Shown one piece after another: positions 54,601 through 60,748 of a DNA stretch of 64,000 nt. Under the pieces are notes generated by a model. The model was given only the letters and a program-made list of their open reading frames with translations. It had not been told where the DNA came from and did no database searches. Location of the stretch: assembly GCF_000418325.1 (NCBI RefSeq), contig NC_021658.1, positions 1,054,001 to 1,118,000 of the forward strand, read 5' to 3'. The stretch is from Sorangium cellulosum So0157-2 (GTDB lineage Bacteria > Myxococcota_A > Polyangia > Polyangiales > Polyangiaceae). The position numbers and the translations under genes are program-made. The number at the start of each line of letters is the position of its first letter. Position 1 is the stretch's first letter.

Positions 54601-55902
54601 GCGGCGTCGAAGGCGCCATCGGACACCGCGCCGGAGCGGCAGGGCCCGCGCCCCGAGCCTCCGCCGCCGGCGAACCAGAGCCCGCCCGCGGCGACGGTCG
54701 ACGGGCTCATCGCCATCCTCAGGCGCATCGTCTCCGAGCAGCTCGACATCGCCCCTGCGCTGCTGCGCGACGATGAGCCGCTCGTGAGCTTCGGCATGGA
54801 CTCGATCAACCTCGCGGGCTTCGTCAAGCGGATCAACGAGGAGTTCGCCGAGCTGGATCTCGACCACGCAGCGTTCTTCGAGCACCCGACGCTGCGCTCG
54901 ATGGCCGAGCACCTCCTCGAGAAGCAGGCGGCGCGCGCGCCGTCGCCTCGCGTCCCGCCGGCGCGCGCGAACCCCCCCGCCGCGCCCGCGCTCCCGCCGG
55001 AGGTGGTCGCGTTCAATGGCAAGGGGGCGAGGCGGCCCTCCTTCTGGGTCCCCGGCTCGTTCGGCTTCGCCGAGTCGTTCCTCGGCCTCGCCTCGGCGCT
55101 CGGCCACGACTATCCGCTCTATGCCTTCAAGGCGCGCGGAAACGACGGAAAGCGGATGCCCTTCTCACGGATCGAGGACATGGCCGCCTACTACGTCGAC
55201 TGCGTGACGGGGATCTCGCCGCGCGGGCCCTACGTGCTCGGGGGCTACTCGTTCGGGGGCCTTGTGGCGCTCGAGATGGCGCACCTCCTCTCCCGGCGCG
55301 GGGCGCGCATCGCAAAGCTTGTCCTCTTCGACACGTACCCGCCGACACGGCGTATCTACGAGATCACGCAGGATCCCGGCAACGCCTCCGAGATCAAGCT
55401 CATCCTCGCGAACTACCTCACCGGCCGCGGAGAGGGGAGCCAGGTGATCACGCCCAAGGATCTCGAGGGCATACCGCCCCGGCTGCACCTCGCCCGCCTC
55501 GCCGAGCTCGTCGTCGAGCGAGGGCGCGCGCAGATCCCCCCGGATGACGTCTTCGCTTTTCTGCGGGGCGCCAGCGAGGTCAACGATTATGCATCGGAGG
55601 CCTACGTGACCTATCATCCTGCTCCCTACACCGCCTCGGATGTGCTCTACTTCCGATCGCAGGAGGGGACGAATGCATATATCGATGGATACGATTACCT
55701 CAGCCCCTGGCGAGAGATCGTCCGGTCAAAGCTCGACATCGTGGAGTGCCCCGTGGGTCACGCCCATTTGATGACCGCCCCCGCGCTCGCCGTCGCGCTG
55801 CCGATGCTCAAAGCCGCCATCGCGGAGGTCGAGGGAGCGAGGGTCTCCAAAGACGAAGGCTCGGGAAGAGCCGCTGATCCATGCGTCCAGGTGGTAGAAT
55901 GA
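42610..55902 (+). CDS. trans-AT PKS gene D, terminal: KS-KR-ACP / KS-DH-KR-ACP / KS-KR-ACP-TE
   Basis: A 4430-residue terminal PKS. The ATG overlaps the stop of gene C (ATGA) and has a strong AGGAGGAG ribosome-binding site at 42591-42598. Rough residue positions: KS 13-440; KR 636-1115; ACP 1136-1220; KS 1281-1715; DH 1905-2190; KR 2195-2690; ACP 2717-2800; KS 2888-3318; KR 3510-4000; ACP 4027-4107; thioesterase 4131-4405. The TE shows the GYSFGG nucleophile elbow (Ser codon 55249), an LFDTYPP aspartate and a GHAHLM histidine, so the triad is complete. It should release the full-length chain as an acid or macrolactone. Its stop codon overlaps the probable start of the next gene. Confidence 0.97.
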   Translation: MSERFEPMQSREIAIIGMSGRFPGARNLREFWANLVEGRVSIGEVPASRWDAEALYDPDPKSRGKSVSKWGGFIDDADVFDPRFFRITPRDAVYMDPQQRLFLEESWKTFEDAGYSDRDLDGARCGVFVGCKIADYLIRLQGLGDQVEGHAMSGNDISMLPARLSYFLNLRGPSLPINTACSSSMVALHLACESLLGGTCDMALVGGVELMTSPGIYQALSSAGALAPSPECRPFDDRANGVVLGEGVCAVLLKPLAAALADGDPIRGVIKGSGINQDGRSSGISAPNGASQTALVTDIYRRAGIDPETIGYVEAHGTGTALGDPIEIHALTDAFGQFTRKRRYCPIGSLKANVGHPLSAAGLAGIIKVLLCFEHGQLPPAAGFSRENHLINFEDSPFFVNTTLRAWPQGGSPRRAAVSSFGFSGTNAHVVVEEPPVAARQKARSHAGPHLVLLSAKTEEALRCRVDDLRRWLLEDGGRHTVADVAYTLHRGRAHFSRRLALVADSVDDLVGRLERVGSGATAPSLDRASSAALKAVEDRIARHLHGGGLGSEGHRGALMMLGDLYLRGYLPDWRHLHPEGGARVPLPTYPFGREHYWLPWSASTATTSAAPTAQAASSPSPVAASSEGSAGELRLLREEWVPASLPASMSSAGTDLPEGDLLVFGRDEALWRELQARAAGPRRRVVLVEPGADFVEVGGDRFTVRLGHEEDFERLVAAVRVASRPVGAMLFLSSASGGDDVGIEERLDAGPRSLFALCRALAKAPPRRPLPIVCPVPVLGGAPDPVLAALTGFARTLDAEAPTLKLKTVALGAGRALTARVDVLLAELAAAEPGGTAVRHDGDRRLQRRFVLDTPDQLQRPERGASLLRRGGVYIVTGGAGGIGAIVTEHLARTVGARLVLAGRSGSSQTTDALLARVREQGGEALYVQAELARQADVERLIDQARGRFGRLHGIFHVAGVHRDALVRNKRRSDIDAVLGPKVLGTLHLDRATADADLDLFVLFSSLAAVLANPGQADYAYANAFLDAFAVEREARRARGERRGRTSSLNWPYWRDGGMRLATADVEAIRLHTGLIPMPNDAGLRALDEAALREGPARHVVLYGDATKLEATLAEQSSPPPERAPAQRRGTGESAEVVSLRREVERLLRHVMAKATQLGPEEIDPEVSFTEYGVDSVTIKEFNVRLDELVGALPRTLLFEHDNLRSLSDYLARHHTEALRRAFGQQAEAPPREAAPSRDAAPAGLTAARAPEDGPRAENMGRPDRVDERAAEGPLVHAGDIAVIGVHGRYPGADDLETFWENLAEGKDSVTEIPAGRWRYIPRYDPDPERSREGAIYCKWGGFLDGVDGFDAKFFGVSPREAEIMDPQERLFLETAWATFEDAGYTRERLRALSTDDRGAPVGVFVGVTTNSYLLYGPEEWQKGNLVTPVSAPWSIANRASYLLDLTGPSMPVDTACSSSLVAVHLAVQSLRRGECRMALAGGVNLYLHPSKYVNMCQVRMLSPTGRCHAFGADADGFVPGEGVGAVLLKPLDAAIRDGDPIYGVIKGSAVNHGGKTNSYSVPNPNAHTQLIMEALRDAAVDASTITYVEAHGTGTALGDPIEVRGLTNAFLAHTTERGFCALGTVKTNIGHLEAAAGIAGLTKLLLQIERRKLAPSLHADRLNEDLQLDTTPFYVARRLAEWRPAAGAPRRAGLSSFGAGGVNAHVIVEEAPADLRPAARVALPVVVVLSARSERALRAYAEALLGHVRRRRDAIAVEEVAYTLQVGRQPMSARLAIVVSSLDELERGLEGFLAGRHGDVEWASGEVTKNGPASGSLLEGEEGVAFLRAALENRRVSKLARLWVEGMPIDWSLLYAGATPRRIPLPTYPFERRRYWIPTVDAPLPPAGASAERGARPLPFPFERVPAAPGAHGFRVELRGDEFYLRDHLIDGRPVLPGVTLLEMARAAGELLEGKPVRGLRQVVWIKPIALDGAPRQVEVVLRPDGPGATFEVRSSQGGTTEIHAQGRLVVGPQALAVAPPSVDLRAVERRCPRHRSAQECYPEQGADRAAVRIGPSLRSIVGLRSGDREALAELALPAHLEAESDGFFLHPALLDGAVQLVVSFGGDAGTGLRWLFFPFSIDAVEIFRPFPRRAYAHARLVQGGALEETSLVKLDIEIVDEEGAPLAKLAGAAFRVVDRELGKERRARAATDAALLYYTPEWVPSPLPALADHPEVPGPVLLLDVDGALHGALQRRIGGGGGRQAPVVLVHPGPTFAATGESTFTVAPGDAGSFRQLVDALAAHGLLPRSVVCAWGEDHPDLDEGALRAGLESGLYTLSALSQALAAQKGQPVQILHVHRALDTGPRPEADALASWVVSANLEGPGRVVKALTIVGSASPSELAEIVCAELAPDSRGDAVVRIEGGARWVRSLRAGDPRGDLLEGQGALRRGGVVLLAGGTGALGRIFARHLAESAGARLVLVGRSAPAERHQRQIESLRALGAEAIYVQADLARRDEVVAAVEQARARFGDIHGVIHAAGVLTEGYVAERPRSAIEEVVAARVLGALHLDAATRDERLDFFVTFSSTAAELGGPAQADYAFANGFLDRFAALREEARKKGQRAGTTRSIGWSPWEVGAFDASVTEWLRRTIGIEPLAAGAGIEAFAWALSAPWAQVVVFSGDRERIARYVSDRQLRAPGAGAARAAISRAAASPAPGAAGARAADAAGAPAPDADSRMAAVGRELLDVAAQLLKQDASEMDIETELNEYGFESISLIEFTNSINRRYGVELMPTAFFEHRTFGALARHLLDTFPAAFAARPTAGPEPPARAEERPVEERPGERPQAPIAVAAPTPSPSATPVAAPLPRAEPVAAPLPDAEPVVVFAAAPRVEPVALSAAALRAEPVAIVGISGAMPSSEDLQAFWENLRAGRALITEAPASRWRWQDHGEASRWGGFMPSVDRFDPLFFGISPREAALMDPQHRLLLEHTWKAIEDAGHRPSDLAGTRTAVFIGVMNADYAQIVKERLREMEAHAPIGNSLCMLPNRISYFFDLSGPSQPVDTGCSSASIAVHRAVKAIQDDGCEMAIAGGVNVMLSPMQSLFFAKAGVLSRDHRCRAFDKGATGTVRGEGVGALLLKPLSRALADGNPIYAVIRASGENHGGRARSLTAPNPLAQADLVAQVHEAAGVDPAAVGYIEAHGTGTAIGDPIEVDGLRKAFDRLYRSRGKRADAPHIGLASVKSNVGHLEPAAGIASIFKVVLALKHRFLPATLHFDELNPFIKLDGTPFYILDRARPWEAPRDAAGCALPRVAGVSSFGMGGANAHLVLEEHRAERRPAASAADTPQLVVLSAKSEDRLKVYAELLLAFIGEDDEATLEEIAYTLQVGREPMEWRFATVVPNKQALFRRLRQFLRGEGQGGDYVCGVAIGSARRAETPGSGNLEALASAWVGGAPVDFASLHLVPPRRVSLPTYPFARIRCWIDEGGETGTSALTGAPAPIAVAARAAPREAPPADHPAKKNGKSVEQAAAQQVVYYDFAWSSAPGPSTSAPRDSSGPVLLFTRDEGARARLERRVAPVFEVRPGEDFRQVEPGCWEIRPACAEDYERMLMALAERGEVPACVVVAWARAARSAAEVEEDLAPAAIDAGLEDGIAPLFFLVHAYAAIQKKNHLRRVVFAYESGDGARTALLQAVAGYCASLRPVLPNASVTVVCAAPGDAAPVDLGGAIERELLDGGGEGEVRYRGGQREVRRTVPSQIGRATASVLRERGVYVITGGAGGLGRTFALYLATRHRAQLALIGRSPLDATRRELLDEIQRAGGDALYLEADVADEAAMARALDAARARFGGFHGVLHVAGTANKRLVTRKRYTEIRETLAPKIEGTLLLDRLTRSDPLDFFALFSSTSVLLGDMGQCDYAVGNRFLDAFVEAREHHRAAGRRAGRTLSIDWPLWREGGFHLDAADEELALRFSGMGYLESDAGLQVFEDVLAAGVRQVMVAVPTDRDRLDRFLAAAASKAPSDTAPERQGPRPEPPPPANQSPPAATVDGLIAILRRIVSEQLDIAPALLRDDEPLVSFGMDSINLAGFVKRINEEFAELDLDHAAFFEHPTLRSMAEHLLEKQAARAPSPRVPPARANPPAAPALPPEVVAFNGKGARRPSFWVPGSFGFAESFLGLASALGHDYPLYAFKARGNDGKRMPFSRIEDMAAYYVDCVTGISPRGPYVLGGYSFGGLVALEMAHLLSRRGARIAKLVLFDTYPPTRRIYEITQDPGNASEIKLILANYLTGRGEGSQVITPKDLEGIPPRLHLARLAELVVERGRAQIPPDDVFAFLRGASEVNDYASEAYVTYHPAPYTASDVLYFRSQEGTNAYIDGYDYLSPWREIVRSKLDIVECPVGHAHLMTAPALAVALPMLKAAIAEVEGARVSKDEGSGRAADPCVQVVE
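42646..46265 (+). other. PKS module 11: KS-KR-ACP
   Basis: The elongating KS (Cys codon 43150 in NTACSSS) begins only about 12 residues after the start codon. The KR has GGAGGIG and YAYAN (Tyr codon 45667). The ACP serine codon is 46138. A beta-hydroxy product is expected. Confidence 0.92.
46450..51005 (+). other. PKS module 12: KS-DH-KR-ACP
   Basis: The KS is intact (Cys codon 46981). The DH has a complete HxxxGxxxxP (His codon 48397) and the Asp of the LLDGAVQ motif (codon 48901). The KR has GGTGALG and YAFAN (Tyr codon 50356). The ACP site reads GFES rather than GxDS (Ser codon 50878). An enoyl unit is expected. Confidence 0.9.
51141..51272 (+). repeat. in-frame EPVA repeats running into the module 13 KS
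   Basis: Two 30-bp units (51141-51170, 51171-51200) and two related 36-bp units (51201-51236, 51237-51272) encode four copies of PVxxxxxxxxA-E. The last copy reads directly into EPVAIVG, the first conserved residues of the KS. The repeat therefore appears to have grown from the KS border itself. Confidence 0.8.
51271..55830 (+). other. PKS module 13: KS-KR-ACP-TE (termination)
   Basis: The KS active site reads DTGCSSAS (Cys codon 51754) instead of DTACSSSL; HGTGT and GHLE are present. The KR has GGAGGLG and YAVGN (Tyr codon 54310). The ACP (GMDS) serine codon is 54802. The TE occupies about 55000-55830. The last unit is a beta-hydroxyacyl chain handed to the TE. Confidence 0.92.
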
Positions 55903-58900
55903 CCCAGTCGCAGATCGAGACGATGGCGCCGAGGGAAAGCGACGCCGCCGCGCGTGCGGGCGCTCAGGAGCTCCTCCGGAACCGGCAGGAGATGCTCGCG
56001 CTCTCGTACATCGCTTACGTCGGGTTGTACGGGCTGGCGGCGATCGACGTCGCCAGGATGTTCTTGCTGGTTCAGCGCTTCCTGAACGATCTCGCCCCCG
56101 TGCGCGATCGCTGGAAGATCGTGTGGGGCCCGGGTGTCGCCAACTCGAAGTTCGCGTCGTTCATCGATGATCGCGTCGTCTTCGTCGTCGAGCATACGAA
56201 GGAGAAGAACCGCTTCGCCGTGGTGATCCGCGGGACGAACCCCCTCTCCATCGCGAACATCAGCGAGGTGAACGACATCTTCGAGATGATCGACTGGCCC
56301 TATGGAAAGCCGGCGCCAGGGCTGAAGCCCAAAATCTCGAGGGGCATCGACAACGGGCTGGAGCAGCTCGTCGCGATCCGGGCCTCGGACGAGCTGCCGG
56401 GCAGCGGCAAGTCGCTGATCGAGTTCCTCAAGGAGCGTGTCGCCAGGGCGCGCGGCGCGGTGCGCATCGACGTCACCGGGCACAGCCTCGGCGGCGCCTT
56501 GGCCGGGACGCTGGCGCTGTGCCTCACCGACCTGCAGGGGACGGACGAGGTCCCGGAGACCCTGCGCTGGGACCCCGACCGCAAGGCGCGCGTCTGGGCG
56601 ACGACGATCGCGGCGATCCCGGCTGGTGATCCGGACTTCGCCGCCCACTCGGACGCCCAGCTCGACGGGCGGTGCGACCGGGTGGCGAACTCGCTCGACA
56701 TCGTGCCTTACACCGGCATCGCGTCGGAGATGGGGATCATCAGGCACATCTACGAGCCCACCGTCCCCACGGGCACGCTGATCAGCCTGTCGTTCGACAA
56801 CGTGATCAAGCGCCTGACGGCCGAGAAGCTGGTCTACCAGCACGCCTGCAGGGACGCGGTCAAGCTCGAGGGGACCGTCCGGAAGGGCGGCGACAACTTC
56901 GTCGCCGAGATGCTGTATCAGCACGTCGACGCCTACGTTCATCTCCTCGATCTGACGGACGCGATCGACATCAAGACCCTCCTGTCCGCGAGCCCCGACG
57001 ACATGGAGGACGACCTGTCGCAGGAGAAGACGGCGAACGGCGCGTCGAAGCGGCCGGTTTGGACGCCTGCGGCGCTGCGGCTGGGCGACTTCGGCCCGCC
57101 GCTGGATCCGCCCGCTTCTCTGCTCCCCGCCAAGCATACTCCGACGCCGCTGGCGACGGAGGGGCACCAGAAGCTCGTCGAGATCTACCCCGTCAGCAAG
57201 CCGTCGCGCTTCCGGGCGCTCTACCTCATCTACAGGACCATCGTCTATCTGTTGCACCTCCTCCCGCTCCGCAACCGGCCGTTCCAGGCGGCGAGGCTGA
57301 CCCGGGTGTACCTCGAGAACCTCGGCGGCATCTGGATCAAGCTGGGCCAGGTCCTGTCGATGCGCACGGACCTCTTCTCGAACGAGTTCTGCGAAGAGCT
57401 CGCCAACCTGCAGGAGCGGAGCTTCGGCTTCCCGACCGACGTCGCCCGGCGGATCATCGACGACTGCCTCGGCCATCCGCTGGAGCAGACCTTCGACGTG
57501 TTCGAGGAGGTGCCGGTCGCCGCGGCCTCCTTGTCGCAGGTCCACAAGGCGCGGCTCCGCAAGAACGGCGTCTGGGTCGCCATCAAGGTGCAGAAGCCGT
57601 ATGCCCGGGAGTACTTCCAGAAGGATTTCAGCTGGATCTCGTTCCTGTTCAGGACGTTCGATCGTCTGGGCATCGGTGAGCAGTTCGGGTGGAAGGGGAT
57701 GCTCAACGAGGTGAAGGAGGTGATCGAGGATGAGCTCGATTACCGGCACGAGCTCGCCGCGATCCGGGACATCCGCAGGACGCTCAAGAAGCACAAGATC
57801 TACGTCCCACGGCCGTTCGACGCGCTCTGTAATGACCGCGTCCTCGTGATGGAGTTCATCCACGGCGTGTCGGTGGCGGAGTACATCCGCGTCAACCGTG
57901 CCGACCCCGAGCGGGCGCGCAAGTGGTGCGAGGAGAACAACATCTCTTGTAAGAAGGTCGCGAAGACGCTCTGCCACTCGCTCCTGCGGCAGATGTTCGA
58001 GGACAACCTCTGCCACGGCGACATCCACCCGGGGAACGTCGTCATGCTCCGCAACAGCCGGATCGCGTTCCTCGATTTCGGGACGGTGGGCTCGTTCGAT
58101 ACGGAGTTCATCGCGGCGTACCGGCTCTACCTCACGGCGCTCGCCTCGCAGAACTTCAGCGAGGCCGTCGACCTGATGCTCTGGCTGAGCGGCGAGCTCC
58201 CGGTCATCGACATCCAGGTGGTCAGGTTCGAGGTGATCTCGGCCATGCGATCCTGGTACGCGCGCACGCGCCGGCGCTCGCTGCCCGTCCACCAGCGCTC
58301 GCTCGCGAGCAGCTCCGACGAGGTCGGGAAGATCCTCATGCGCTACCGGATGCGCGTGAACTGGAGCATGCTGAAGCTCGGCAGGACGTATCACACGCTC
58401 GACATGACCATCGGCGCCGTCTATCCCAAGGTCAACTACCCAAAGCTGCTCAAGTCCTATTATGCCAAGGCGACCCGCCGCGCGAACCAGCGTGCGCTCA
58501 CGGCGCTCGCGGGGCTCCCGCAGCGGCTCGGCGGCTATGCTTCCATCGTCCTGCCGCGCTTCCGAGAGCGCCTCTTCGTGTTCATGGCGGGGCGGAGCAT
58601 CATCGAGGAGATCATCATCTCGGTGGGCGCGTTGCTCCGATTCCTGCTCGTCGTGCTGGCGGCCGCGCTCGGCCTCGTGTACCTGCGCCAGCACCACCCG
58701 GAGCTCGCCGCGCAGCTCTTCCAGCACGAGCCGCGGCTCCTCCATGCCATTGACATGGTGCCGTACATCGCGCCCGGGTACTGGGCCGTGCTGGCGATTG
58801 TCGTCTTCATCATGATCGTGAAGCATCAGCGCCTCCTCGCGCGCACCAAGAGGCAGCCGGTCCGGCTGCCTGGCGGGCAGGGGTCGAGCCAGGTAGAGGC

Positions 58901-58904
58901 CTGA
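55899..58904 (+). CDS. class-3 lipase fused to ABC1/UbiB-family atypical kinase, membrane-anchored
   Basis: A roughly 1001-residue two-part protein. The N-terminal half resembles class 3 lipases: a VIRGTNP strand, the GHSLGG elbow (Ser codon 56484, residue 196), an NSLDIVPYTG segment that fits the catalytic Asp, and a QHVDAYVHLL histidine. The second half carries the ABC1/ADCK/UbiB signatures: KLGQVLSMRTDL (from 57339, residue 481), AAASLSQVHKA, VAIKVQKP (Lys codon 57585), HGDIHPGN (from 58014) and LDFGTVG (Asp codon 58074). Two hydrophobic segments end the protein (about 58615-58680 and 58755-58820), typical of UbiB proteins. The start is taken at ATG 55899, which overlaps the stop of gene D and has AGGTGG just upstream; ATG 55881 in the same frame is possible. 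Substrate and role are unknown; the coupling to the PKS genes suggests a part in self-protection, export, cofactor supply or product maturation, all speculative. Confidence 0.9.
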   Translation: MTQSQIETMAPRESDAAARAGAQELLRNRQEMLALSYIAYVGLYGLAAIDVARMFLLVQRFLNDLAPVRDRWKIVWGPGVANSKFASFIDDRVVFVVEHTKEKNRFAVVIRGTNPLSIANISEVNDIFEMIDWPYGKPAPGLKPKISRGIDNGLEQLVAIRASDELPGSGKSLIEFLKERVARARGAVRIDVTGHSLGGALAGTLALCLTDLQGTDEVPETLRWDPDRKARVWATTIAAIPAGDPDFAAHSDAQLDGRCDRVANSLDIVPYTGIASEMGIIRHIYEPTVPTGTLISLSFDNVIKRLTAEKLVYQHACRDAVKLEGTVRKGGDNFVAEMLYQHVDAYVHLLDLTDAIDIKTLLSASPDDMEDDLSQEKTANGASKRPVWTPAALRLGDFGPPLDPPASLLPAKHTPTPLATEGHQKLVEIYPVSKPSRFRALYLIYRTIVYLLHLLPLRNRPFQAARLTRVYLENLGGIWIKLGQVLSMRTDLFSNEFCEELANLQERSFGFPTDVARRIIDDCLGHPLEQTFDVFEEVPVAAASLSQVHKARLRKNGVWVAIKVQKPYAREYFQKDFSWISFLFRTFDRLGIGEQFGWKGMLNEVKEVIEDELDYRHELAAIRDIRRTLKKHKIYVPRPFDALCNDRVLVMEFIHGVSVAEYIRVNRADPERARKWCEENNISCKKVAKTLCHSLLRQMFEDNLCHGDIHPGNVVMLRNSRIAFLDFGTVGSFDTEFIAAYRLYLTALASQNFSEAVDLMLWLSGELPVIDIQVVRFEVISAMRSWYARTRRRSLPVHQRSLASSSDEVGKILMRYRMRVNWSMLKLGRTYHTLDMTIGAVYPKVNYPKLLKSYYAKATRRANQRALTALAGLPQRLGGYASIVLPRFRERLFVFMAGRSIIEEIIISVGALLRFLLVVLAAALGLVYLRQHHPELAAQLFQHEPRLLHAIDMVPYIAPGYWAVLAIVVFIMIVKHQRLLARTKRQPVRLPGGQGSSQVEA

Positions 58905-58905
58905 T

Positions 58906-60342
58906 ATGTCGGCTGGATTCGGTCACGCAATCGTCATCGGCGGGAGCATGGCTGGGATGGTCGTGGCCCGCATGCTGAAGGAGCACTTCGCGCGGGTGAC
59001 GGTCGTCGAGCGGGATCACTACCCGTCGGAGCCGGCACCCCGGCGAGGCATCCCGCAGAGCCGGCACATCCACATTGTCCTCACCCGCGGAAGGCGGGAG
59101 CTGGAGCAGCTCTTCCCCGATCTCGCTACGGATCTGGAGAGGGACGGGGCGATCACCTTCGATTACGGCCGCGGCGCCACGCTGTTCTTTCGCGGGGGGG
59201 CGCTGGCGCCGTTCGACTCGCAGCTGGTCGTGCGCGCGTGCACGAGGCCGCTCCTCGACTACCACATCCACCGGTATCTCGTGGCGTCGGGCGTCTCGTT
59301 CCTCGAGGGGCGCCGCGTGGTAGGGCTCACCCCGAGCGCGGACGGCAGCGCGGTGACTGGCGTCACGCTCCGGCAGGACGAAGGACCCGGGGAGAACCTC
59401 TCCGCGGATCTCGTGGTGGACGCGGGCGGCCGCCAGTCGCGGGCCGGCGCATGGCTGAAGGAGCTAGGCTTCGACGTTCCCGACGAGACCGTGATCGACA
59501 GCGCCCTCAGCTACACGTGCCAGCTGTACTCGCCGAGGCCGGGCTTCTCTGCAGACTGGAAGCTGCTCTCGACCATGCCTCGAGCACCCGCTCAGCCGCG
59601 GAGCGGCGCGATCTTCCGGGTTGAGGGCAACCGCTGGTTCGTCTGCTTCGCGACCATGGGGAGCGATGAGCCCCCCGGCGACGAGGCGAGCTTCCGCGCG
59701 TTCGCGCGCACCCTGCCGAGCCCTGCTCTCTCCGAGGCCCTCTCGCACGCGGAGCCGGTCGGCCCGATGAGCCGCAGCGGATCGACGGAGAACCGGCTGC
59801 GGCACTACGAACGAATGCGCCGCTTCCCCGACGGATTCGTCCTCGTCGGGGACTCGGTCTGCGCGCTGAACCCCATCTACGGGCAGGGCATCACGAACGC
59901 GACGCTGGGCGCGCTCGCGCTCAGCGACGACCTCGCTCGGCACCGCCGCGCTCGACCGGGAGGCGATCTGCGCGGCCTCAGCGGTCGCTTCCAGAAGCGA
60001 CTGGCGAAGCTGAACGACGTGGCGTGGCGGCTCGCCATCGGCGGCGACGCGGCGTGGCCGCAGACTCGAGGCCTCGAGCAGGCGGGGCTTGTGGGCAAGT
60101 TCCTGCTCGGATGGCCGGGGAACCTCTTCCGATCTTATGGCGATCTCGTCGTCGAGGCGGCCGCGCACCGGCCGGACGTCGCCCGCGTGATGATGGAGGT
60201 CATGCACATGGTCCGGCCTTCCGGCGCGATCCTCACGCCGGCGATGATGGCCCGGGTGTTCGCGCACCGCCTCGGCCCAGGTCACCAGCTTGCAGCGGGG
60301 GCGGCGCGCTCGCCCGGAGAGCGGAGCGCTCCGGAAGCGTGA
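58906..60342 (+). CDS. FAD-dependent monooxygenase/epoxidase-like protein (tailoring)
   Basis: A 478-residue single-component flavoprotein. It has an N-terminal FAD motif VIGGSMAGMVVARML (residues 8-22), a conserved PRRGIPQSRHIHIVL block, a DAGGRQSRAG segment corresponding to the DG motif, and FVLVGDSVCALNPIYGQG, the GD motif that contacts FAD ribitol. The layout matches the group A flavin monooxygenases, and the N-terminal pattern is close to the squalene-epoxidase-like polyketide epoxidases such as MonCI/Lsd18. It starts one base after the previous stop with AGAGG at 58895-58899, so it is the last gene of the PKS operon. Epoxidation or hydroxylation of the polyketide is the natural inference; the exact reaction is not visible. 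Confidence 0.88.
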   Translation: MSAGFGHAIVIGGSMAGMVVARMLKEHFARVTVVERDHYPSEPAPRRGIPQSRHIHIVLTRGRRELEQLFPDLATDLERDGAITFDYGRGATLFFRGGALAPFDSQLVVRACTRPLLDYHIHRYLVASGVSFLEGRRVVGLTPSADGSAVTGVTLRQDEGPGENLSADLVVDAGGRQSRAGAWLKELGFDVPDETVIDSALSYTCQLYSPRPGFSADWKLLSTMPRAPAQPRSGAIFRVEGNRWFVCFATMGSDEPPGDEASFRAFARTLPSPALSEALSHAEPVGPMSRSGSTENRLRHYERMRRFPDGFVLVGDSVCALNPIYGQGITNATLGALALSDDLARHRRARPGGDLRGLSGRFQKRLAKLNDVAWRLAIGGDAAWPQTRGLEQAGLVGKFLLGWPGNLFRSYGDLVVEAAAHRPDVARVMMEVMHMVRPSGAILTPAMMARVFAHRLGPGHQLAAGAARSPGERSAPEA

Positions 60343-60363
60343 GCGCCTCGGCGGTGGCGATGC

Positions 60364-60726
60364 TCAGGGAGCGTCGACTCTACGGCTCGTGATCGTCTGC
60401 CCCGCGGAGTTCTTCCAGACCCACTCCTTCGCGCTGACCGAGAGCGTGAGGTAGCTGAGATCCATGCCCTCGAGCGTCGGGAGCATGGGAGACTTCTCCA
60501 CCTCGGTGTGCACGCGCGAATCCTGGACGAACCAGGTTCCGCTGCTGAAGAACGGCTCGGATTCGCCGTGGTCTTCGCCGGCCCCGAAGCCGAGCCACGT
60601 GCCGTCGGCGTTGAAGATCGTGACGTGATGCCACTCCGCGGTCTCGCTCAACTCGTCGGATCTCCATTTGCCTACAAGCAGGCGCGTGTACTCTGCGTCA
60701 TTCGCGGCGTCCTTGAGCTCGTTCAT
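60364..60726 (-). CDS. small beta-rich protein of unknown function
   Basis: A 120-residue protein with no signal peptide or membrane segment. It is rich in short alternating segments such as WHHVTIFNADGTWLG, GTWFVQDSRVHTEV and YLTLSVSAKEWVWK, suggesting a small beta-barrel or lipocalin-like fold; that is only a resemblance. The start ATG lies 22 bases after the stop of the thioesterase-AT gene, so the two are probably co-transcribed. Its stop faces the flavoprotein gene with 21 bases between. It could bind the product or an intermediate, but nothing in the sequence proves it. Confidence 0.75.
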   Translation of the reverse strand: MNELKDAANDAEYTRLLVGKWRSDELSETAEWHHVTIFNADGTWLGFGAGEDHGESEPFFSSGTWFVQDSRVHTEVEKSPMLPTLEGMDLSYLTLSVSAKEWVWKNSAGQTITSRRVDAP

Positions 60727-60748
60727 CGTGTGCCTCGTCGTGGAATGT

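Noticed and set aside
55758..58826. Minus-strand open frame of 1022 codons opposite the lipase-kinase gene
   Set aside because: The plus strand carries clear lipase and UbiB motifs; the antisense product has no domain and an implausible His/Asp/Glu-rich composition.
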